Source of the DNA: an uncultured Acidobacteriota bacterium
Lineage (GTDB): Bacteria; Acidobacteriota; Thermoanaerobaculia; UBA5066
DNA length: 9,273 bases
Direction: 5' to 3'
Assembly: GCA_937902605.1 (NCBI GenBank)
Contig: CALFNC010000423.1
Span: forward strand, 1-9,273
A program made the translations under genes and the position numbers. Below, piece by piece: positions 1 to 6,049 of this stretch. Position 1 is the first letter of the stretch; each line of letters starts with the position of its first letter. Below the pieces are notes generated by a model. The model saw nothing but the letters and a program-made list of their open reading frames with translations. It was not told the origin of the DNA and made no database searches.

Positions 1-1
1 G

Positions 2-1132
2 CCCGGAATGACGCTGAACGCCGTCCTCGTCAAGAAGCTGTCGGGCGAGGCGTTAGGGGCAGGAGCCGTCGCGTCGTCGTTCATCTGGCTCACTCTCGTG
101 GCGGAGGGGGCGCTGCTCTTCGTCGGGGCGCAGGCCGGATTCCTAGACGGCCCCCGCGTCCTCTCGAACATGGCGATCGACTCGTGGATCCCCCACCGGT
201 TCAGCCTCCTTTCCGAACGCCTCGTCACCCAGAACGGCGTCCTCGTGATGGGCGGGGCGGCGGTCGGGATCCTCCTCTACACCGGCGGGTCGATCGACGT
301 GATCGTCGTCATGTACTCGATCAACGTCTTCCTCACGTTCACCCTCTCGCAGCTCGGCATGTGCGTCCACTGGTGGCAGGAGCGCCACGCGGAGCCTTCG
401 TGGGTGAAACGGTTCGCGATCAACGGCGTCGGCCTTGCCGCCACCGCGTCGATCCTCGTCGTCACGGTCGTGATGAAGTTCCGGGAGGGGGGCTGGGTCA
501 CGGTCCTCATCACCAGCTCCCTTGTCGGCGTCTGCGTGATCACGCGGAAGCACTACCGCTCGATCGGGCTGTTGATGAAGCGGGCGGATGACGTCCTGAC
601 CACCCTTCCGAAAATCGCGATCCGCCCGGGCGACTCGGCCTCCTTCCCCAAAGTGGAGCCGGTAAGCCGGAGCACCCCGACGGCCGTCTTCTTGGTTTCG
701 GGTTTCAACGGCCTCGGCATCCACTCGCTTCTCCAGGTCCAGAAGTACTTCCCGAAGTACTTCAAGAACACCGTCTTCCTCTCGGTCGGCGTCGTCGACT
801 CGGCCACGTTCAAGGGTTCGGACGAGGTCGAGAACCTCAAGCGGGAGACCGAGCGCGACCTGAACAGGTATGTCGAGTACGCCCGGAACCTCGGGATGCA
901 CGCCGAGCACCACATGGCGATCGGGACCGACCTCCTCGACGAGATCGTGGACCTGTGCCGCGAGGTGAAGGCGAAGTACGACCGGCCGGTCTTCTTCGCT
1001 TCCAAGCTGATCTTCCCGCAGGAGAACCTCGCCAACCGTTTTCTCCACAACCAGACCCCCTTCGCCGTCCAGCGCCGTCTCCAGTTCGAGGGGATGCAGA
1101 CGGTCATCCTTCCGATCCAGGTCAGCGTCTAG
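2..1132 (+). CDS. APC-superfamily permease, C-terminal part (5' truncated), with extra soluble C-terminal domain
   Basis: This is the 3' portion of an integral membrane transporter, probably an amino-acid/polyamine/cation permease of the APC superfamily; the substrate cannot be told. The frame is open to the window edge (codons begin at base 2), so the ATG at 8 is likely internal and the N-terminal half is missing. Counting from that ATG, about five membrane segments are visible (roughly residues 19-40, 75-92, 96-120, 135-157, 161-180). The motif DGPRVLSNMA at 47-56, followed by an SWIPHRF stretch, is typical of a subgroup of APC permeases. From about residue 190 to 374 the protein is soluble and mixed alpha/beta (VFLVSGFNGLGIHSL near 227-241), presumably cytoplasmic. 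A terminator hairpin begins inside the stop codon, so this gene ends its transcription unit. Family assignment is fairly sure; substrate and role of the soluble domain are unknown. Confidence 0.8.
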   Translation, partial: PGMTLNAVLVKKLSGEALGAGAVASSFIWLTLVAEGALLFVGAQAGFLDGPRVLSNMAIDSWIPHRFSLLSERLVTQNGVLVMGGAAVGILLYTGGSIDVIVVMYSINVFLTFTLSQLGMCVHWWQERHAEPSWVKRFAINGVGLAATASILVVTVVMKFREGGWVTVLITSSLVGVCVITRKHYRSIGLLMKRADDVLTTLPKIAIRPGDSASFPKVEPVSRSTPTAVFLVSGFNGLGIHSLLQVQKYFPKYFKNTVFLSVGVVDSATFKGSDEVENLKRETERDLNRYVEYARNLGMHAEHHMAIGTDLLDEIVDLCREVKAKYDRPVFFASKLIFPQENLANRFLHNQTPFAVQRRLQFEGMQTVILPIQVSV

Positions 1133-1160
1133 AGGGTCCGCCGGCGGCGGACCCTCTTTA
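1131..1160 (+). terminator. Rho-independent terminator of the permease gene
   Basis: There is a perfect 12-bp stem (1131-1142 pairing with 1146-1157, arm AGAGGGTCCGCC) with a 3-nt loop GGC, followed by a short, weak T run (TTTA). The left arm starts on the last two bases of the permease stop codon. The stem is strong but the T tract is short, so efficiency is uncertain. Confidence 0.75.
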
Positions 1161-1173
1161 CAAACAACATGTT

Positions 1174-1204
1174 GCGGGGGAACCCGGACGCCGGTTTCCC
1201 CCGC
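1174..1204. repeat. Second long hairpin / inverted repeat
   Basis: A 14-bp inverted repeat with one mismatch (C1183 against T1195) and a 3-nt loop ACG; arms 1174-1187 and 1191-1204. It lies 16 bp after the terminator stem. No T run follows in either direction, so it is not a standard terminator. It may be a backup terminator, an mRNA 3'-end stabiliser, a dispersed palindromic repeat or an operator. The pairing is plain; the function is not. Confidence 0.6.
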
Positions 1205-1274
1205 GCCCCTCCGCGCGTTTCAGACGGCCAGGAACCCGCTCGGGGCCGTAGGCAGGCCCGTCGCGGACCTGCGT

Positions 1275-1280
1275 TAGACT
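1275..1280 (+). promoter_or_regulatory. Possible -10 element for the Rieske/cytochrome b operon
   Basis: TAGACT matches the TANNNT pattern of a sigma-70-type -10 box and lies in the only non-coding stretch upstream of the operon. It would give a leader of about 90 nt. No recognisable -35 is found 16-18 bp upstream, so this is a weak call. Confidence 0.25.
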
Positions 1281-1379
1281 CCGCGCCACAGAAACCGGCG
1301 CCCCGATCCTCTAGCACCGGCCCTGCGACAGGTTCGTGTCGGGGACGTCGTCCATTTCGGAGCACGGGAGGAGAGACCC

Positions 1380-1862
1380 ATGGCGGAGTCGAAAGGTACG
1401 GTTAAAGAGAACGGCGAGGGACTGTCGCGGCGGAAGTGGATTGATATCCTGCTCGGATCGAGCGCCGTCGCCTGGCTCGCCGCGGTGGTCTTCCCGGTGC
1501 TGAAGTACCTGACCCCTCCGGTTGACGAAGCGGGAGCCGGGAAGGCGACCCTGACGGATGCCCAGCGGGACGAGCTGAAGGCGAAAGGGTTCCTGATCCT
1601 TCGCATTGGCACCGACCGGGTCCTCGCCATCAAGGACGGGGACGTGAAGGTGAAGGCCCTGTCGGCCAAGTGCACGCACGAGGGGTGCACCGTCCAGTTC
1701 CAGGCGACCGAGGGGCTCATCTGGTGCGCGTGCCACAACGGGAAGTTCAATCTGGACGGCCGCGTCCTATCGGGGCCGCCGCCCCGTCCGCTCGCGGCGT
1801 TCGCGGTAGTGGGGGACCTGACGGGGGCCGTCACCATCTCGAAGTCGGGAGGTGCCGCGTGA
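1380..1862 (+). CDS. Rieske [2Fe-2S] iron-sulfur protein of a cytochrome bc/b6f-type complex
   Basis: A 160-residue Rieske subunit. It takes one electron from quinol at the Qo site of the cytochrome b partner and delivers it to a c-type heme. The N-terminus carries a twin-arginine-like SRRKW motif (Arg17-Arg18) followed by one hydrophobic segment (about 22-44), fitting a Tat-exported, uncleaved membrane anchor with the cluster domain in the periplasm. The cluster motifs are complete: CTHEGC at 98-103 and CACHNG at 116-121. Expected ligands are Cys98, His100, Cys116 and His119, with Cys103-Cys118 as the disulfide. The proline loop GPPPRPL (132-138) follows. The start ATG has a strong ribosome site (GGGAGGAGAG at 1366-1375). 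The stop codon overlaps the GTG start of the cytochrome b fusion, indicating translational coupling. It could be named petC or qcrA by function; the b6-type partner favours petC-like, but no symbol is assigned. Confidence 0.95.
   Translation: MAESKGTVKENGEGLSRRKWIDILLGSSAVAWLAAVVFPVLKYLTPPVDEAGAGKATLTDAQRDELKAKGFLILRIGTDRVLAIKDGDVKVKALSAKCTHEGCTVQFQATEGLIWCACHNGKFNLDGRVLSGPPPRPLAAFAVVGDLTGAVTISKSGGAA
1847..1861 (+). promoter_or_regulatory. Ribosome binding site and GTG start of the cytochrome b fusion
   Basis: GGGAGGT (1847-1853) lies 5 nt before GTG at 1859-1861, and that GTG overlaps the Rieske stop TGA (1860-1862). An in-frame ATG exists far upstream at 1670, but it would read through the Rieske coding region in another frame as arginine/proline-rich nonsense. 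Recognisable protein begins only after 1859, which fixes the start. Confidence 0.85.
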
Positions 1863-4800
1863 GCGAAAACGGCGGCGGCAAGCCGGCGGGAGGCTTCTTC
1901 GACACGGGAGTCTGGAAGTTCCTGGACGAGCGGTTCGAGCTGGGAAACCTGGTCGACTTCCTCTCCCACAAGGAGATCCCGGTCGGCGCCCATTCGCAGG
2001 TCTGGTACTACTTCGGCGGCGTTGCCCTCTTCTTCTTCACGGTCCAGATCGTGACCGGAATCCTCCTGCTGATGTACTACCAGGTCGGGGAGGCGACGTC
2101 CTACGAGAGCATGAAGTATCTCGTCGGGCACGTTCCGTTCGGGTGGTTGATCCGGTCGATCCACTGCTGGTCGGCGCACCTGATGACGATTTCCGTCATC
2201 ATTCACCTCCTCAGCGTCCTCTTCACGAAGGCCTACCGGAAGCCCCGCGAGATCACGTGGTACTCGGGGTTCGCGCTGCTCGGGATCGTCCTGGCGTTCG
2301 GCTTCTCGGGCTACCTCCTCCCGTGGAACGAGCTGAGCTACTTCGCGACGGCGGTGGGGACCGACTCCGTCAAGTCGATTCCAGGAATCGGGCCGTGGCT
2401 CCTCCGCGTCATGCGGGGCGGCGAGGAGGTCTCGGCGCAGACGCTCTACCGCTTCTTCGCCCTCCACGTCTGCATCCTCCCGCTCACGATCGGCGGGATC
2501 GTCGGCCTCCACCTCCTGTTGATCCAGCGCCAGGGAATGGCGAAGCCGCTCGCGACGCACGGCATGGCGCCGCGTCGGGGCATGCCGTTCTTCCCGAACT
2601 TCGTCCTGCGCGACCTCCTCCTCTGGGTCATCTGTGTCGGCGTCCTCGCGTTCCTCGCCGTCTGGCTGCCGTACGGGCCCGGGATTCCCGGCATGGAGTG
2701 GGAGCTGGGGAGCAAGGCCAACCCGTTGAAGCCGGCCTACCCGGGGATCAAGCCCGAGTGGTACTTCCTCTCGGTCTACCAGATGCTCAAGGAGTTCCCG
2801 GCGCACCTGCTCGGCATGGAAGGGCCGCAGGCCTGCCTCCTCCTGATCAGCGTCATCGCGGTCGTCGCCTTCGCCGTCCCGCTGATCGACCGGAAGGCGG
2901 CCCGCGGCGAGGAGAGCCCGGGAATCACCGACCTCGCGGTGGCCGGCCTCCTCTTCGTCAGCCTCTTGACCCTGAAGGCCTGGGACGTCGGGGTCCACGT
3001 CCCGAAGGGGCAGGACCCGGCCGCGAACCCGGTCTTCGCGGCGACGATCGCCCGGACCGCCTCGGCGATCACGATCGCGCTCGGGGCGCTGATCAACGTT
3101 TACCGGTGGCGGCGGTTCGCGGGGGCCACCTTCGTCTTCAGCTCGGCGGTCCTCCTGCAGGCGGTGCTGCACGGGTTCGCCGGCGTGTCGTGGCTCCTCT
3201 CGACGGCGATCGCCGCCGTCCTCTGTGCCGCCTGGCTCCTTGTGAAGCTTGTGAAGCGCTTCCGGGGAGGCGCTGCGCCGGCCGCGATGGCGCTCCTCCT
3301 GCTCGTTCCGCCGGGGCTAGTCTCGCGCGAGGCCCGCTCCGAGGAGAAGCCGGCCCCTCTAGCCACTGTGCCGGCCGCTGAGCAGGCCGACGTGGAGGGG
3401 CACGTCCCCGACGCGAAATGGCCGAAGGAGTTCCGGGATCTCTTCGACGCCAAGGAAGCGGGGAAGCTGGTCCTCGGGCCGAAGGAGCAGGAGCGGTTCC
3501 GCTCCCTGCCGGCGCATGCCCAGGAGCTGGCTTTCGAGTCGCTGAAGTTGGGGATACTCTCCTCGGCCAAGCACCTCTCGGTTCTCCTGGCCCTCGACCT
3601 CGACAACAAGAAGGTGGAGCTCCTGCTCGGGGACAACTGCGTCGTCTGCCACACGAACCCCGACCTCCCCGACGAGATCCTCTTCGCCCCGCGCGGGAGG
3701 AAGGGGCCGTATGCCCACCTCGACCTGACCGAGGTCGTCGCCGACGTCCATTTCCGCCGCGGCCTCCTCTGCTCCGGCTGCCACGGCGGCAAGCCCACGG
3801 ACAAGGAGATGTCGCCCGAGATCGGCAAACGCTGGCCGGCGGCGGAGGCACGGAAGAAGGACCGCTCCTGGATCCCGGAGTTCTGCGCGCGCTGCCACGG
3901 CTCGAGCGAGCTGATGCGGCAGTTCAACCCGAAGCTCCCAGTCGACCAGCTGGCGAAGTACCGGACCAGCAAGCACGGGCAGCTCCTCCTCGGGAAGAAG
4001 GACTCCAAGGCGGCCCAGTGCATCAGCTGCCACGGCGTGCATGGCATCCGCGGGCCCGAGAGCCCGCTCTCCCTCGTGAACGCCGCGAACGTCCCGGCCA
4101 CCTGCGGGAAGTGCCACGGCGATGCCGAGTACATGAAGGGGTACACGCTCGACGACGGGAAGACCCCGCTTCCGACGAACCAGCTTGCCCTCTACCGGCA
4201 GAGCGTCCACGGCAAGGCGCTCCTCGAGAAGCACGACCCGGGGGCGCCAGCGTGCAACGGGTGCCACGGGAACCACGCGGCCCTCCCTCCGGAGACAGCG
4301 GCCGTGTCGCAGGTCTGCCGGAACTGCCACGCGAACAACGCCACGTTTTTCGACGGGAGCCCCCACAAGAAGGCGTTCGAGGCCCACGGCTGGCCGGAGT
4401 GCGCCACCTGCCACAACACGCACGACATCAAGGCCCCCACCGACGAGATGATCTCCACGGCGCCTCAGGGGCTCTGCGGCGGTTGCCACGCGAAGTACGG
4501 CAAGCCGGTCTGCAACGAGACGGCCGACTTCTTCCGGATGTCGATCACGCGGGTCCGGGACAAGGCGGCGAGCCTCGACTCCGACATCGAGCGCCTCGGG
4601 GAACGGGGCTTCGATCTCGACGAGCTCCGCTTCCAGGAGTCGTCGGCCCGGGAGAGCCTCCGCAAGACGCGGGGCGCGATCCACACGTTCGACCGGAGCG
4701 ACTTCACCCAGAACCTCACCACGGCGGCGAAGGAGGTCGACACGCTCTCGGCGACGATCGAGAAGCTTAAGGGGGAATACCGGTATCGCCGGTCGGGGCT

Positions 4801-4891
4801 CCTTATGGCCACCGTCCTGATCCTGGTCTTCGGCGTCCTCCTGGCGGCGAAGATCCGGCAGGCGGATCGGAAGACGGGGTACAAGCCTTGA
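1859..4891 (+). CDS. Cytochrome b (b6/subunit IV-type) fused to a membrane-anchored nonaheme cytochrome c
   Basis: A 1010-residue fusion, predicted as the quinol-oxidising core plus electron-accepting subunit of a bc-type complex. Residues 1 to about 375 are cytochrome b with seven helices (about 48-74, 105-122, 134-155, 198-222, 248-271, 324-344, 356-374). Heme b ligands are His102/His116 and His203/His218, the second pair with the 14-residue spacing of cytochrome b6. PEWY (299-302) marks the quinol site. Four more hydrophobic segments follow (about 397-416, 420-440, 442-466, 472-488), with KRFR at 466-469 on the expected cytoplasmic side. The periplasmic part has nine CxxCH motifs starting at residues 594, 638, 676, 721, 749, 799, 820, 848 and 873, then a helical stretch (883-976) and a C-terminal membrane helix (about 980-998) with a basic tail. 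The count of 12 helices keeps the cytochrome outside. It overlaps the Rieske gene by 4 bases. No separate c1/f gene is visible, so this module probably replaces it. Domain calls are firm; the electron acceptor is unknown. Confidence 0.92.
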   Translation: MSENGGGKPAGGFFDTGVWKFLDERFELGNLVDFLSHKEIPVGAHSQVWYYFGGVALFFFTVQIVTGILLLMYYQVGEATSYESMKYLVGHVPFGWLIRSIHCWSAHLMTISVIIHLLSVLFTKAYRKPREITWYSGFALLGIVLAFGFSGYLLPWNELSYFATAVGTDSVKSIPGIGPWLLRVMRGGEEVSAQTLYRFFALHVCILPLTIGGIVGLHLLLIQRQGMAKPLATHGMAPRRGMPFFPNFVLRDLLLWVICVGVLAFLAVWLPYGPGIPGMEWELGSKANPLKPAYPGIKPEWYFLSVYQMLKEFPAHLLGMEGPQACLLLISVIAVVAFAVPLIDRKAARGEESPGITDLAVAGLLFVSLLTLKAWDVGVHVPKGQDPAANPVFAATIARTASAITIALGALINVYRWRRFAGATFVFSSAVLLQAVLHGFAGVSWLLSTAIAAVLCAAWLLVKLVKRFRGGAAPAAMALLLLVPPGLVSREARSEEKPAPLATVPAAEQADVEGHVPDAKWPKEFRDLFDAKEAGKLVLGPKEQERFRSLPAHAQELAFESLKLGILSSAKHLSVLLALDLDNKKVELLLGDNCVVCHTNPDLPDEILFAPRGRKGPYAHLDLTEVVADVHFRRGLLCSGCHGGKPTDKEMSPEIGKRWPAAEARKKDRSWIPEFCARCHGSSELMRQFNPKLPVDQLAKYRTSKHGQLLLGKKDSKAAQCISCHGVHGIRGPESPLSLVNAANVPATCGKCHGDAEYMKGYTLDDGKTPLPTNQLALYRQSVHGKALLEKHDPGAPACNGCHGNHAALPPETAAVSQVCRNCHANNATFFDGSPHKKAFEAHGWPECATCHNTHDIKAPTDEMISTAPQGLCGGCHAKYGKPVCNETADFFRMSITRVRDKAASLDSDIERLGERGFDLDELRFQESSARESLRKTRGAIHTFDRSDFTQNLTTAAKEVDTLSATIEKLKGEYRYRRSGLLMATVLILVFGVLLAAKIRQADRKTGYKP

Positions 4892-4901
4892 TTTCCGCCC
4901 T

Positions 4902-4919
4902 CCCCGTAGAATCGGGGCG
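4902..4919 (+). promoter_or_regulatory. Possible leaderless promoter (-10 TAGAAT) for the TPR gene
   Basis: TAGAAT at 4907-4912 ends 7 nt before the ATG at 4920, the spacing at which transcription would begin on the start codon itself. There is no proper Shine-Dalgarno; only GGGG two bases from the ATG. A TTGATT at 4888-4893 is a possible -35 but the 13-bp spacer is too short. CCCCG (4902-4906) and CGGGG (4913-4917) also form a small 5-bp hairpin around the TAGAAT, an alternative reading. Confidence 0.35.
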
Positions 4920-6041
4920 ATGAAACGTCTGCTCTACGGCGCGGTCGCGCCGCTGCTGTTCCTCGCCCCGCTGCTCGCCTTCGCGCAGGGCGGATCAAAG
5001 CCCAAGGCGACCCCGCCCGCCGCCGCCGGCGGGGTTGCCGTGTCGACCGGCTCCACGGCCCCCCCGCCTGGGGCCAAGCCGGCGGAGATCCAGGATGTCC
5101 GCGTCCTTGCGGGGAAGGAACAGAACGACCCATACGAGCTCGAGCGGTTGGGGGTCACCTTCGCCCAGAACGGCGACCTCGCCAAGGCCCGTGAGTCCTT
5201 CGAGAAGGCGTGGAAGGTCGGGGCGCTCCCGAGCGCTCCGTTCAACATCGCGTGCCTCGACGTCCGTCAAGGGAAGGGCGACGCGGCCTTCCAGCAGCTG
5301 GACCGAGCCATCGCCGCCGGTTTCGACGACGAGAAGATGCTCCAGTCGGACAAGGATCTCGAGGCCATCCGGAGCAAGCCGAAGTTTCAGACGATCATCG
5401 CCGCCGCCCGGAAGAACGCGGCCGCCGGAGATGCGGCCGTCGTGAAGGACGCCACGTTCGTGGCCCCGAACGGGCCCGCAACCGCGATCCTCCTGCTCCT
5501 CCACGACGCCTCCTCGGACCCGCTCGCCGTGGCGAGCCCCTTCCTGGCGCAGGCCCGGGAGAAGGGCCTCTTCGTCGCGGCCCCGCGGGGACCCGCGAGG
5601 TCCGGGAAGAAGCGCTTCGGCTGGGGAAGCCCCGAGCGGGCGATAGCCGCCGCCGGTGCGGCGATCCTCGAGGCCCGCAAGCGGGCGGGCAACCTTCCGG
5701 TCCTGGCGGTCGGCGTGGGGCGGGGCGGCATGGTGGCGGGACTCATCGCGGCGACCCAGCCCGGGGTCCTGGCCGGCGCGGCCACGATCGGGGGCCCGTT
5801 TGACCTCGCCTGGATCCGGTCGGAAGCTTCTCGTGCCGCGCTGAAGCAGACCCGGCTCTTCCTGGGGGTCTCGCTCGGAGCGTCCCCGCAGCTCGTACAG
5901 GCATTCCGCCAGGGACGGGACGGCCTGAAAGCGGCCGGGATTCAGCCGGGCTACAAGGAGTGGATCGGGGATGGCCCTGGGCTACCGGCGAACGTGAGGG
6001 GAGCGGTCGACGAGGTCCTGGCCGCGCTGACCGGGCACTAG
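4920..6041 (+). CDS. Secreted TPR protein with a degenerate alpha/beta-hydrolase (esterase-like) domain
   Basis: A 373-residue exported protein of unknown function. A signal peptide is clear: KR at 2-3, a hydrophobic core to about 18, and an AFA cleavage site before Gln23. A low-complexity Pro/Ala/Gly linker (25-55) follows. Residues about 70-135 look like tetratricopeptide repeats (YELERLGVTFAQNGDLAKA and then a second helical pair), ending in the SKPKFQTII stretch often seen after TPRs. Residues about 185-370 resemble a phospholipase/carboxylesterase-type hydrolase: a strand ILLLLHDASSD (190-200), then the elbow position, and a C-terminal GLPANV segment. The elbow reads GVGRGG (265-270) where active members have GxSxGG, so the serine is Gly. 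The Asp region (GASPQ, 320-324) and His region (GDGPGLP, 350-356) also lack the usual catalytic residues. It is probably a binding or scaffold protein rather than an enzyme. It lies 28 bp after the cytochrome fusion and 8 bp before the aminotransferase. Confidence 0.75.
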   Translation: MKRLLYGAVAPLLFLAPLLAFAQGGSKPKATPPAAAGGVAVSTGSTAPPPGAKPAEIQDVRVLAGKEQNDPYELERLGVTFAQNGDLAKARESFEKAWKVGALPSAPFNIACLDVRQGKGDAAFQQLDRAIAAGFDDEKMLQSDKDLEAIRSKPKFQTIIAAARKNAAAGDAAVVKDATFVAPNGPATAILLLLHDASSDPLAVASPFLAQAREKGLFVAAPRGPARSGKKRFGWGSPERAIAAAGAAILEARKRAGNLPVLAVGVGRGGMVAGLIAATQPGVLAGAATIGGPFDLAWIRSEASRAALKQTRLFLGVSLGASPQLVQAFRQGRDGLKAAGIQPGYKEWIGDGPGLPANVRGAVDEVLAALTGH

Positions 6042-6049
6042 GCGACCTG

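Larger units (their letters stand above)
1133..1379. other. Intergenic region between permease and Rieske gene
   Basis: This 247-bp gap holds most of the permease terminator stem-loop, a second long hairpin at 1174-1204, a weak -10-like TAGACT at 1275-1280 and a good Shine-Dalgarno stretch at 1366-1375. No convincing small coding region is visible: short open frames on both strands here have no ribosome site and unlike-protein composition. The promoter of the respiratory operon should lie here. Confidence 0.6.

Noticed and set aside
1343..1353. Small palindrome GGACGTCGTCC upstream of the Rieske gene as an operator
   Set aside because: Five-base arms around a single base are common by chance at this GC content, and no second copy or known operator match is visible.
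1670..1858. N-terminal extension of the cytochrome b frame from an upstream ATG
   Set aside because: It overlaps the Rieske cluster-binding region and encodes Arg/Pro/Gly-rich nonsense; the GTG at 1859 has a ribosome site and starts the recognisable protein.
1274..3172. 632-codon open frame on the - strand opposite the Rieske and cytochrome b genes
   Set aside because: Its translation is an Arg/Asp/Glu/Pro-rich shadow of the GC-rich coding strand with no recognisable domain, while the + strand encodes unmistakable Rieske and cytochrome b motifs.
3359..4684. 441-codon - strand open frame opposite the multiheme domain
   Set aside because: Low-complexity Arg/Val/Leu/Glu composition and no domains; the nine regularly placed CxxCH motifs on the + strand show which strand codes.
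3418..4770. 450-codon + strand open frame in another phase of the multiheme gene
   Set aside because: Arg/Pro/Gly-rich shadow frame with no ribosome site; it overlaps well-supported coding sequence.
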